64,000 bases of DNA from Bacteroidia bacterium (lineage in GTDB: Bacteria > Bacteroidota > Bacteroidia > UKL13-3). The notes beneath the pieces are model-generated. The model did no database searches, was not told where the DNA came from, and saw nothing but the letters and a program-made list of their open reading frames with translations. This document shows positions 16,433 through 24,934 of this stretch, piece after piece (positions within the stretch are counted from its first letter, which is position 1; each line of letters opens with the position of its first letter). Position numbers and translations under genes: made by a program. The stretch spans positions 1-64,000 of the forward strand of contig JAGVLJ010000013.1 of assembly GCA_020049855.1 (NCBI GenBank), given 5' to 3'.

Positions 16433-17481
16433 TAAATAAATCAGAAATAGGCGTGCTAATTGCCGTACGTATGAAGTCTTCAAGACTTGGCAGCAAGGCC
16501 ATGGAACATATTATTGGACGCCCAATGGTCGTTCACCTTATTGAAAGGCTCAAGAGAGTAAGAAATGTAGAAAAAATTGTGTTATGTACTTCAACTAATG
16601 TTCAGGACAAGGTATTACTTGAGGTTGCCAAACAGGAAGGAATCCTCAGCTTTGCAGGCTCAGAATTGGATGTAATGAAACGTTTCATCGATGCCGCAGA
16701 ATTGTATTGTTTGAAACATGTAGTACGAGTAACCGGAGACAACCCTCTAACAGACCCTGAAAATATAGATCGCCTAATCGAAGAACATATTGCAGGTAAT
16801 TTTGAGTTTTCTAAATCGGAATATCTGCCGTTAGGGGTCAATGCTGAGGTGATTTCCGTGGATACACTAAAAAAAGCATATGCAACAGCAGAAGATACTT
16901 CACTTACGGAATACATGACAACCTACCTTAAACGACCTGACTACTTTAGGATTCTTACACTTAAGCAAGTGGATAGTTTCTTTGAAGGTAAAGCGCAGAT
17001 AAGGCTTACCGTTGATTACGAAGAAGACCTGAAAGTTATGAACCTAATCTACCGGGCACTATATCCACAAAATTCAGACTTTACAATAAAGGATGTATGT
17101 AGTTATCTGAACAACCATCCCGAGATAATGCAAATCAATGCAGATGTTAAAATGATACCACTACCACAGATATACTTTAAGGGTGAAAAAAAATACAATA
17201 GCAAACTTATAATTATAGGAAGTGACACTGGAAATAATTTTACAAATATTGTCAAAAAAATTCGTGCTCTTGACCAATATGATATAATCGGATTTATTCA
17301 GGATGGGGGAGATTTTCAGTACTCACTCTCTGAAGGAGTGCCTACCATGGGGCTAATATCTAAAATCGATCAGATTGATTTGAATGCTTCACACTTCATA
17401 TCAATCATTAAAGATGAAAACAGAAGCGCTGAAATTAACGAATTGCTTACTCTAAAAGGACTGAAAAGAGTTTATCTATAA
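16429..17481 (+). CDS. SpsF-like cytidylyltransferase fused to a PglD-N-like domain
   Basis: A 350-residue protein. Residues 1-240 form an SpsF/NeuA-type nucleotidyltransferase: IAVRMKSSRLGSKAM is the nucleotide loop, VRVTGDNPLTDP holds the metal-binding region, and RLTVDYEEDL is typical of SpsF. Residues 258-350 form a separate Rossmann-like domain (KLIIIGSDTGNN ... IIGFIQDGGD ... GVPTMG) that looks like the N-terminal domain of PglD/NeuD acyltransferases but without the beta-helix. Normal SpsF proteins end near residue 240. The enzyme probably makes CMP-nonulosonate from the product of the upstream NeuB (overlap ATGA); the extra domain may bind the nucleotide sugar. The role of the fusion is inference. 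Confidence 0.78.
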   Translation: MINKSEIGVLIAVRMKSSRLGSKAMEHIIGRPMVVHLIERLKRVRNVEKIVLCTSTNVQDKVLLEVAKQEGILSFAGSELDVMKRFIDAAELYCLKHVVRVTGDNPLTDPENIDRLIEEHIAGNFEFSKSEYLPLGVNAEVISVDTLKKAYATAEDTSLTEYMTTYLKRPDYFRILTLKQVDSFFEGKAQIRLTVDYEEDLKVMNLIYRALYPQNSDFTIKDVCSYLNNHPEIMQINADVKMIPLPQIYFKGEKKYNSKLIIIGSDTGNNFTNIVKKIRALDQYDIIGFIQDGGDFQYSLSEGVPTMGLISKIDQIDLNASHFISIIKDENRSAEINELLTLKGLKRVYL

Positions 17482-17482
17482 C

Positions 17483-18703
17483 TTGAAACGTATTGTCTTC
17501 ATACCATCCCTCACCTATTTATCAGATGTGGTTTTTATTCCAGTTGCGAACGCCCTGAAAGATCACCATTTGATTTACATAGACACTGACACCAAGTTTC
17601 ATCGACAAATTAATTCTGAATATCGCCACAAACAGCATATCCTTAACGAATTATTTGACCAAGTCATCTATCTTGACAAGGTTAATAAACCAGAAGAGTT
17701 CAGCGGGTCTTCTGTGATTATTAAAATGATTTATCTGAGGCGGTTAAACATCTTCTATCGCTACATTCGAAATTCCATTGAACAACTTCGGCCTGATGTT
17801 ATAATCCTTAGCGCTGACTATACCGATATTCATGCCCTGTGCAACATGTTTTTTCACAAGACTATAAAACTGTTTATAGTGCAACAGGGTTCACTTACAC
17901 GAGTAAGTAGAAGGTGCATTCCTTTCCGGCTAAAATCTAAATATCTACTTTACCGATATATTGGAAAAATTCCTTATGTACACTCCAACCCTGAATTCGC
18001 ACCTAAAGACCATTTCATACACCTCTTATGGTCAGATTTTTTCAAACTGAATCCACATGTAAAAACAATCTCAACCGGAAATCCTGCCTGGGATGTTTTG
18101 CTGCAAGGGTTCAATGAGCAAATTGCGAAAACAGGAGATCTTTACCAATACTATCGGGAATTGCAGAATACTAAAACCATTTGCTATACCACCCAGCCAC
18201 TTGACGGCTTGCTGGATGAAAAAACAAAAGAATTCTATTATCAGACGCTACAAAAAACATTTTCAAGGCTTGAGGACTTGAATATCATCATTAAGGTACA
18301 CCCGAGGGAAACGACTGAAAAATATGAAAAACTTTTTCCCCACAGCAGCTATCCGCATATTCGCTTCATTCACACTGAAAAAACAATGGATGAAGTACTA
18401 TCCGGCTGCTTTGTGATGATTACCGCCTGGTCAATAACCTCTTACCAAGCCATGGCTAAGGGGGTCCATGTTATCATTATTAACCCGCAAAATCAGCTTG
18501 ACTATTCTTACCGCTTCCCTGCCCACACAATACCCATTGCTTCAAATGCAGAGGAACTAATATCCCGGATTAAAGAAGCATCATCAGGAGCATATTTAAA
18601 CGAATTCTTGGAAATGAGGGAGAGGTTTCTCACCCTCATTAATACCAATACCCAACCCATCAGCGCCCGAAAGGTTGCTGATGCAATCCTTGACGCATCT
18701 TGA
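17483..18703 (+). CDS. GT-B-like surface glycan transferase, family uncertain
   Basis: A 406-residue cytosolic protein starting with TTG just after the previous stop. It resembles the GT-B fold proteins grouped with CDP-glycerol glycerophosphotransferases and polysialyltransferases: QQGSLTR (134-140), STGNPAWD (198-204), IIKVHPRE (269-276) and MITAWSITSYQAMAKGV (312-328). The HPRE and the later Ser/Thr-rich loop are the usual nucleotide-sugar contact regions of that fold. It follows the CMP-sugar genes and precedes Wzx, so a transferase for a nonulosonic acid is attractive, but sequence alone does not prove a CMP-sugar donor. A similar but distinct protein is encoded at 34663. Confidence 0.6.
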   Translation: MKRIVFIPSLTYLSDVVFIPVANALKDHHLIYIDTDTKFHRQINSEYRHKQHILNELFDQVIYLDKVNKPEEFSGSSVIIKMIYLRRLNIFYRYIRNSIEQLRPDVIILSADYTDIHALCNMFFHKTIKLFIVQQGSLTRVSRRCIPFRLKSKYLLYRYIGKIPYVHSNPEFAPKDHFIHLLWSDFFKLNPHVKTISTGNPAWDVLLQGFNEQIAKTGDLYQYYRELQNTKTICYTTQPLDGLLDEKTKEFYYQTLQKTFSRLEDLNIIIKVHPRETTEKYEKLFPHSSYPHIRFIHTEKTMDEVLSGCFVMITAWSITSYQAMAKGVHVIIINPQNQLDYSYRFPAHTIPIASNAEELISRIKEASSGAYLNEFLEMRERFLTLINTNTQPISARKVADAILDAS

Positions 18704-20172
18704 TATCTGCTGCCAAACTCAAAATAAATGACCTGCTTGAAAGCAGTGGACTCAAGGAAACTTTCCTGCATGCCAAAAACTACCTGCTAACCAGCATTCT
18801 TACACAGGGGATCAGCCTTATCTCTATTCCTGTGTTCACTTACCTGCTAACCACCAGCGATTATGGCATACTTAACCTGTTTTCTACCTATGTGCAAATA
18901 TTCGCCATTCTGCTTCCCCTCAACCTTTATACTTCGGTGAGCCGCTATTTCTACGAAGAAAAAGATGACTTTAACAGTTTTTTGGGAACATCCATTCTGG
19001 TCTCTCTCATTTGCATGGGTATAGGCCTTGCCACCATAGTTGTGTTCCGCGATTACTTTGCCGACCTTCTTCAACTTCCGCCAGAAACCATCGCATTCTT
19101 TATCCCTGCAGTAGCCATGGCTGTCATTGACAGCATTTTCATGCAAATTTTCATGCCCAGACGAGACAGTAAAAAAATCTTGCGTCTCTCAACCGCTCAG
19201 TCTTATATCGGATTTCTGATTTCGGTTGTGATTGTATACATGATGAAGGAAAACCGGTATATCGGTCGTTTGTGGGCAGACCTGGTAATTTTTCTGATCT
19301 TCGGCTCTTTTAAAATTTACCAGTTCTCCTCATTTTTCAAACTAACCCTGAACAGAAAATACCTGAGATACATCTTCAGCTATTCTCTGCCCCTGATTCC
19401 TTATCTGCTCAGCGGAGTGATCCTGTCACAATTTGACCGTATTATGATTAATTCATACAAAGGGGCTGCCGATACAGGTTTATACAGCTTCGCTTATAAC
19501 CTGAGCATGCTGCAGGTAATGGTCTCCAACGCACTTTATAACGCCTGGATGCCGGAGTACTTTAAATACCTGAATGAAGGTAAATATGAGGAACATGATC
19601 GCGATGTACTCAAACTGTTCAATTTGATTTCACTTTCAGCTTTCTTCTTTATCTTATTCGGGAGTGAGATAGGAATGCTGTTAAGTTCCAAAAGCTACCA
19701 CTCTGCGTTACCGCTAATCCCTATTGTGATTATAGGACATTGGTTCGTAGCTATTTTTCCGGTGTACGGACGAAATATCCAATACAAGAAAAAGACATAC
19801 CTGGCTGCCATTATCACCCTGATGGCAGGGGTACTCAATATTTATCTCAACACCCTGTTTATCCCGCGTTACGGAAGTATGGCTGCAGCGTATACCACTA
19901 CCATTTCGCAACTGTTCCTTTGTATTGCGGCATTTCTTATCAGCAAGTACCTGATCAGACTTCATACGGTACAACCTGTCATTTTTCTAAAATCGTTTGT
20001 GCTGTTAATATTGGTAGTGATTGCCTTTTACATGCTTGAAAGAGTAGAGAGTTTCTACCTGCTGTTAATATTGAAAATTGTGCTGCTGGGAGTTACCAGT
20101 GCTATTCTCTATTCACCATCTGTGATCAAATATATTCAACTAAAACACAATTCATCTCATGGATCTAACTGA
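18700..20172 (+). CDS. wzx: Wzx-type polysaccharide flippase
   Basis: A 490-residue polytopic membrane protein of the polysaccharide transporter (MOP superfamily) type with about 12-14 hydrophobic helices. The first helices read LTQGISLISIPVFTYLL and the sequence LPLIPYLLSGVILSQFDRIMIN near residue 230-250 is typical of Wzx. It would flip the undecaprenyl-linked repeat unit across the inner membrane. It starts with TTG overlapping the previous stop (TTGA), and its 3' end overlaps the PseB gene by 14 bases. It is the only flippase seen in the locus, and with the Wzy candidate at 40312 indicates Wzx/Wzy-dependent assembly. Confidence 0.87.
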   Translation: MISAAKLKINDLLESSGLKETFLHAKNYLLTSILTQGISLISIPVFTYLLTTSDYGILNLFSTYVQIFAILLPLNLYTSVSRYFYEEKDDFNSFLGTSILVSLICMGIGLATIVVFRDYFADLLQLPPETIAFFIPAVAMAVIDSIFMQIFMPRRDSKKILRLSTAQSYIGFLISVVIVYMMKENRYIGRLWADLVIFLIFGSFKIYQFSSFFKLTLNRKYLRYIFSYSLPLIPYLLSGVILSQFDRIMINSYKGAADTGLYSFAYNLSMLQVMVSNALYNAWMPEYFKYLNEGKYEEHDRDVLKLFNLISLSAFFFILFGSEIGMLLSSKSYHSALPLIPIVIIGHWFVAIFPVYGRNIQYKKKTYLAAIITLMAGVLNIYLNTLFIPRYGSMAAAYTTTISQLFLCIAAFLISKYLIRLHTVQPVIFLKSFVLLILVVIAFYMLERVESFYLLLILKIVLLGVTSAILYSPSVIKYIQLKHNSSHGSN

Positions 20173-21172
20173 CAAGGTCGTTCTCATTACCGGTGGTACC
20201 GGCTCACTAGGCAAAGCTTTAACCAAAACGATCCTCACCCGCTGGCCTTCCATCCGGAAACTCATCATCTACTCACGTGATGAACAAAAACAATTCCAGA
20301 TGAACCAGGAGTACTCGAACGAAAAATACCCGGCCATTCGTTACTTTATTGGTGATGTAAGGGATCTAGACCGACTGAGAAGAGCGTTTACCGGTGTAGA
20401 TTATGTTATTCATGCCGCGGCAATGAAACATGTGCACATTGCAGAATACAACCCTGATGAATGTGTAAAAACCAATGTGGGAGGTGCGGAAAATGTAATC
20501 AAAGCTGCGCTGGAAAGCAGTGTAAAAAAAGTGGTAGCTCTTTCTACTGATAAAGCATGCGCTCCCATTAACCTTTACGGAGCTACCAAACTAACTTCTG
20601 ACAAACTATTTATTGCTGCCAACAACATAAAAGGTTTTAAAGATATACGATTCTCTGTGGTTAGGTATGGAAATGTAATGGGATCAAACGGATCTGTCAT
20701 TCCTTTTTTCATTCAAAAGCGAAAAGAGGGAGTACTTCCAATTACAGATGCAAAGATGACCCGATTCAATATCTCGCTTGCAGGAGGTGTAGACATGGTG
20801 CTTCACGCACTTGATCAGGCCTGGGGAGGTGAGCTCTTTGTACCAAAAATCCCCTCTTATCGTATCACAGATGTAGCACATGCTATTGGTACTGAATGTG
20901 AGCATAGAATTGTAGGCATAAGGCCCGGGGAAAAAATACACGAAGAGATGATTACCAGCTCCGACTCTTTTACTACTTATGATCTTGGAAAATATTATGT
21001 GATTCTGCCACAAGAGCCCATCTGGAATCTGGATGATTTTATCAGGCATTTTAACGCCAAAAAGGTGCCTGATGGATTCAAGTACACATCCGGTGACAAT
21101 GACGAGTGGGAGACCCTCGAAACTCTGCGTAATTTGATAAAGGAACATGTAGACCCAACCTTCACGCCATAA
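20159..21172 (+). CDS. pseB: UDP-GlcNAc 4,6-dehydratase (inverting), PseB
   Basis: A 337-residue SDR of the PseB/FlaA1 soluble type without membrane domain. NAD motif TGGTGSLG is at 11-18. The catalytic block ALSTDKACAPINLYGATK gives D131, K132, Y140 and K144, and the KACAPINLYGATK form is the PseB hallmark. Further signatures are AAAMKHVHIAEYNP and RYGNVMGSNGSVIP. PseB converts UDP-GlcNAc to the 4-keto-L-altro (arabino) product, the first step to pseudaminic acid. PseC follows 3 bases later. Since the first nonulosonate block has no dehydratase of its own, this enzyme could feed both. Confidence 0.92.
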   Translation: MDLTDKVVLITGGTGSLGKALTKTILTRWPSIRKLIIYSRDEQKQFQMNQEYSNEKYPAIRYFIGDVRDLDRLRRAFTGVDYVIHAAAMKHVHIAEYNPDECVKTNVGGAENVIKAALESSVKKVVALSTDKACAPINLYGATKLTSDKLFIAANNIKGFKDIRFSVVRYGNVMGSNGSVIPFFIQKRKEGVLPITDAKMTRFNISLAGGVDMVLHALDQAWGGELFVPKIPSYRITDVAHAIGTECEHRIVGIRPGEKIHEEMITSSDSFTTYDLGKYYVILPQEPIWNLDDFIRHFNAKKVPDGFKYTSGDNDEWETLETLRNLIKEHVDPTFTP

Positions 21173-21175
21173 CCT

Positions 21176-22336
21176 ATGCAACAGCCTATTCCTTACGGAA
21201 AACAACATATAACAGAAAAAGATCTGGAAGCAGTGAATGAGACGCTACTTTCAGATTTTCTGACCCAGGGACCTAAGATTGCTGAATTTGAAAAAGCCTT
21301 TGCAGCATATACCGAAGCTAAATTTGCAGTGGCTGTTAGCAATGGTACTGCTGCCTTACACCTTTGTGCAATGGCACTTGAAACACAAGAAAAATGCAAT
21401 GTAATTACTACGCCCATCACCTTTGCGGCTTCTGCCAATTGCATTCGTTACTGCGGGGGCAATGTTTACTTTGCAGACATCCATCCTGAAGCCTATACAC
21501 TTGACATTAATAAAGTGGAAGCTTTAATTCAGTCTAAACCAGAAGGATTTTTCAGCGGCATCATCCCCGTTGATTTTGCTGGTTATCCGGTTGACTTACG
21601 CGCATTTAGAAAACTGGCTGATGATTATGGTCTCTGGATTATAGAAGATGCCTGCCATGCGCCTGGAGGTTTTTTTGTTAATCCTGACGGACAGAAACAA
21701 CTTTGCGGAAACGGCCGGTACGCAAATCTCGCCATATTCTCTTTTCACCCGGTAAAACACATTGCGTGCGGAGAAGGCGGTATGATTACCACTAACAATG
21801 AAATGCTGTATCAGAAACTCCTCCTGCTGCGCACGCACGGAATCACCAAAGATCCGACCCTTTTGCAGGAAAGCAATCACGGTGGGTGGTACTACGAAAT
21901 GCAGACTCTTGGCTACAACTATCGCCTTACCGACTTTCAGGCTGCACTTGGACTTTCTCAACTGAATCGGGTCGATGAAGGTCTGGTCAGTCGTAAGGAG
22001 ATTGCACGTAACTATTATGAAGCATTCAAAGACCAAAATTTTATTAAAGGACAATCTGGTATTGTGGACGGGCATGCTTATCATTTATATGTAATCGAAG
22101 TAGAAAAAAGGAAAGAACTATACGATTACCTGCGAAGTAAAAATATTTTCTGTCAGGTGCACTATATTCCTGTACACCAAATGCCTTACTATAAAAAAAT
22201 GGGCTACAAGTCTGGAGACTTTCCCCTTGCAGAACAGTACTACGCGCGTTGCCTTAGCCTTCCGATGTATCCAACACTTACTGCTGAAGAGCAAGAATAC
22301 GTCATTAAAAGCGTGTTTGATTTCTACTCGGCATGA
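21176..22336 (+). CDS. pseC: UDP-4-amino-4,6-dideoxy-N-acetyl-L-altrosamine transaminase, PseC
   Basis: A 386-residue DegT-family aminotransferase. PLP lysine K194 lies in FSFHPVKHIACGEGG, the exact PseC form; D158 is in IIEDACHAPGG and SNGTAALH (55-62) binds phosphate. The N-terminus IPYGKQHITEKDLEAV is also typical. PseC adds the C4 amino group to the PseB product using glutamate. It directly follows pseB and overlaps the aldo/keto reductase gene by ATGA. The assignment is one of the firmest in the window and fixes the pseudaminic acid branch. Confidence 0.92.
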   Translation: MQQPIPYGKQHITEKDLEAVNETLLSDFLTQGPKIAEFEKAFAAYTEAKFAVAVSNGTAALHLCAMALETQEKCNVITTPITFAASANCIRYCGGNVYFADIHPEAYTLDINKVEALIQSKPEGFFSGIIPVDFAGYPVDLRAFRKLADDYGLWIIEDACHAPGGFFVNPDGQKQLCGNGRYANLAIFSFHPVKHIACGEGGMITTNNEMLYQKLLLLRTHGITKDPTLLQESNHGGWYYEMQTLGYNYRLTDFQAALGLSQLNRVDEGLVSRKEIARNYYEAFKDQNFIKGQSGIVDGHAYHLYVIEVEKRKELYDYLRSKNIFCQVHYIPVHQMPYYKKMGYKSGDFPLAEQYYARCLSLPMYPTLTAEEQEYVIKSVFDFYSA

Positions 22337-23214
22337 TGAATCACACTCCAAGTATACCATCCGTAGTTTTAGGTACTGTACAATTTGGCATGTCATACGG
22401 TATAAACAATGCAACAGGTCAACCATCGGCTGAAGAAGTATATGCTATTCTGGATGATGCACGGAAACTGGGCATTCAAACACTTGACACGGCCGGGGCT
22501 TACGGCTCCGCTCAGGAGTTAATCGGAAATTACCACCGAATGAATAACCAGACGTTTCAGGTAAATTCCAAATTCAAGGGCACAGATGCTTCATCACTCC
22601 GTAAGGAACTTGAACAATGCCTGCACACCCTACATATTAATGCAGTTAAGACCTACTTCTTCCATAGCTTCTCTGATTATATCACAACCCCTTCCCTACT
22701 GTACCATCTTACCCAGTTACGCGAACAAAAACTGATTGGTAGTATCGGCATCTCTGTTTACTCCAACGAAGAACTCCGACAGGCCATTGCTGAACCTGAA
22801 ATAGATACCATACAATTACCTTTTAACCTACTCGACAATGTATCAAAGAGAGGGACACTACTTAAAGAAGCAAAAGAAAAAGGAAAGAAAATACAGGTAC
22901 GTTCGATATTTCTTCAGGGTCTGTTTTTTAAAGATCCACACACACTTCCACCTGTACTTTTTCCGCTGAAATCGTACCTTGAAACACTCCACTATATAGC
23001 AAAGGTTCATACTATCGGAATGGAAACAATGTGCCTGCAGTATGTATGTGCACAACAGGAAATTGATGAGTTGATCATAGGTGTAGATACTTCGCAACAG
23101 CTTCACAGAAATCTTGAGGCAATTCAGGAAAACTGTCCGGCCTCTCTTCTGCCGCTCATCGATAAAGTCGATGTGCATGAAAATAATCTTTTGTACCCTT
23201 ACAACTGGAAATAA
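22333..23214 (+). CDS. Aldo/keto reductase in nonulosonate block
   Basis: A 293-residue TIM-barrel aldo/keto reductase. It begins VVLGTVQFGMSYG; the catalytic residues are visible as D-T-A-G-A-Y (LDTAGAYGSAQELIG), the Lys in VNSKFKG and the His in YFFHSFSD. C-terminal NADPH-binding landmarks are weak (DELIIGVDTSQQL). AKR genes accompany some sialic-acid-like clusters, often next to NeuB and SpsF, but their substrate is not established. Here it precedes the divergent NeuB at 23217 by 2 bases, so it could reduce an aldehyde or keto sugar on the way to that enzyme's acceptor, or reduce its product. Function is inferred only from position. Confidence 0.75.
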   Translation: MMNHTPSIPSVVLGTVQFGMSYGINNATGQPSAEEVYAILDDARKLGIQTLDTAGAYGSAQELIGNYHRMNNQTFQVNSKFKGTDASSLRKELEQCLHTLHINAVKTYFFHSFSDYITTPSLLYHLTQLREQKLIGSIGISVYSNEELRQAIAEPEIDTIQLPFNLLDNVSKRGTLLKEAKEKGKKIQVRSIFLQGLFFKDPHTLPPVLFPLKSYLETLHYIAKVHTIGMETMCLQYVCAQQEIDELIIGVDTSQQLHRNLEAIQENCPASLLPLIDKVDVHENNLLYPYNWK

Positions 23215-23216
23215 AC

Positions 23217-24197
23217 ATGAACCCGAAAACATACATTATTGCGGAAATTGCACAGGGATTTGAAGGCAATCCCTGGCTATGTAAAAAATACATCGAGTTG
23301 GCTAAAAAATCAGGTGCCGATGCGGTAAAGTTCCAAATCTTCAAGGCAGACGAGTTGGCTACTCCGGATTACCAATACTATAATCTCTTCCGCTCCCTTG
23401 AGATTGCTCCTGAAGTATGGAATGAATTGATTGATTATGCAAACGAAATTGGGATTGATTTCTTGAGTGATATTTATGGAACAGAGACCCTCGAATGGAT
23501 CAGTAAAACCAAACTGAAAGGTATTAAGATTCATTCAACGGATATCATGAATTACCCGTTGCTTGAAGCTGTGAGAAACAAACCCTTCCGCATTTTCCTG
23601 AGTGTAGGCGGAAGTAAGGAGCAGGAGATTACCCACGCCCTGAGGTTACTACAGGGAACTGATGTAATATTGTTGTCAGGTTTTCAGGCAGAACCAAACC
23701 TAATCGAAGATTTGGAGTTGGACAAAATCGAACTTCTCAAAAAATTATTCGGAACTGCGGTAGGTTATGCTGACCACATTGATGCGGCAAGTAAGCTGGC
23801 TCTTGTTATCCCCCCCATGGCCGTGCTGAAAGGCGCATCAGTGATTGAGAAACACCTAACCATTGATCGGCAGCACCTTCAACTGGAAGATTATGTATCT
23901 GCCTTAAACCCTGAAGAGTTTGCACATATGGTGGAATTAATACGGAACATAGAAGCAATGCCCAACAACGATTGCTATATGCTGAGTGAAAGAGAAACGG
24001 CCTATCGCGACAGAACTAAAAGAAGTATTGTGATGAAACACGACAAAAATAAAGGCGAGTTAATTATTGCTACTGATATTCAGCTAATCCGAACCGGGAA
24101 TAAAGGCGACTTTTTCGATATGAACGAAGTAGTAGGTAAGCCGCTTAAAGTGGATGTAAAAAAAGGGCACATCATCAAATTTTCTGACTTAGCATGA
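23217..24197 (+). CDS. NeuB-family synthase, divergent class (third of four)
   Basis: A 326-residue NeuB barrel with SAF C-terminus (KRSIVMKHDKNKGELIIATDIQ). It keeps AVKFQIFKAD, IKIHSTDIMN and VIEKHLTID, but shows SVGGSKEQEI and LLSGFQAEPN where canonical synthases have STGMAT and C-x-S-x-YP. It therefore belongs with the homologue at 15401, not with the PseI at 30765. The N-terminal IIAEIAQGFEGNPWLCKK differs from the usual IAE.G.NH. It overlaps the SpsF gene downstream (ATGA), forming a synthase-cytidylyltransferase pair. The acceptor is unknown; flanking AKR and class III aminotransferase genes hint at an unusual precursor. Confidence 0.8.
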   Translation: MNPKTYIIAEIAQGFEGNPWLCKKYIELAKKSGADAVKFQIFKADELATPDYQYYNLFRSLEIAPEVWNELIDYANEIGIDFLSDIYGTETLEWISKTKLKGIKIHSTDIMNYPLLEAVRNKPFRIFLSVGGSKEQEITHALRLLQGTDVILLSGFQAEPNLIEDLELDKIELLKKLFGTAVGYADHIDAASKLALVIPPMAVLKGASVIEKHLTIDRQHLQLEDYVSALNPEEFAHMVELIRNIEAMPNNDCYMLSERETAYRDRTKRSIVMKHDKNKGELIIATDIQLIRTGNKGDFFDMNEVVGKPLKVDVKKGHIIKFSDLA

Positions 24198-24934
24198 ATA
24201 AAAAGATTGTAGCTACGCTTGCCTGCCGGAATAACAGCAAACGATTATACGCAAAGCCTCTGCAACTACTAGGAACAGATACAGTATTGGAATATATGAT
24301 ACGAAATCTGAAAAAACATCCGCTTATCAATGCTATTGTTTTGGCGGTAAGCGAAGCAAAAGGAAATGAACTGTTTGAAGATATTGCTGTTAAGCACGGC
24401 ATCGACTGCATATTCGGTGATGACAACGATGTACTCGGAAGACTGATTAAATCATGCGAAAAAGGCAATGGTGATATCGCATACAGAGTTACCACAGAAT
24501 CACCCTTCTCTTACCTGGAAGGATTGGACTTGGCTGTTAAAAGTCATATCAGTCAAAATGCTGATTACACGGCTTACGGTCAGTTACCGGATGGCGTTAC
24601 CTTTGAATTAATTAATCTGCAAGTGCTGAAAGAATCACATGAAAAGGGAGAAAAAAGACACCGGAGTGAGCTATGCACATTATACATTAATGAGCATCCC
24701 GAACGTTATAAAATGAACATCCTTTATATTGATAAGAAATGGCAACGGCCTGATTACCGACTTACGATTGATTATCCGGAAGATTTGATACTGTGCCGCA
24801 AGATCATCAGCCATTTCGGGGATGAGCAGCCTATCCCTTACGAAAATATGATCGACTTTCTCGACAGCAATCCTCAAATCAGAAATATTGTAGAAAATTT
24901 AACAGACAAAAATTATGTCAGGTTCTATCATTAG
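24194..24934 (+). CDS. SpsF-like cytidylyltransferase (CMP-nonulosonate synthetase)
   Basis: A 246-residue nucleotidyltransferase of the SpsF group. IVATLACRNNSKRLYAKPL is the nucleotide-binding loop; VTTESPF replaces the more common TGD.P, and RPDYRLTIDYPEDLIL is characteristic of the family near the C-terminus. Unlike its paralogue at 16429 it lacks an extra C-terminal domain. Expected role: activation of the acid made by the NeuB-like enzyme it overlaps, giving a CMP-sugar donor. Its last 20 bases overlap the start of the class III aminotransferase gene, so these genes are very probably co-translated. Confidence 0.8.
   Translation: MNKKIVATLACRNNSKRLYAKPLQLLGTDTVLEYMIRNLKKHPLINAIVLAVSEAKGNELFEDIAVKHGIDCIFGDDNDVLGRLIKSCEKGNGDIAYRVTTESPFSYLEGLDLAVKSHISQNADYTAYGQLPDGVTFELINLQVLKESHEKGEKRHRSELCTLYINEHPERYKMNILYIDKKWQRPDYRLTIDYPEDLILCRKIISHFGDEQPIPYENMIDFLDSNPQIRNIVENLTDKNYVRFYH

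Noticed and set aside
22858-23232. Reverse ORF of 124 residues opposite the aldo/keto reductase
   Set aside because: Lysine/Phe-rich shadow of the AKR gene with no recognisable domain.
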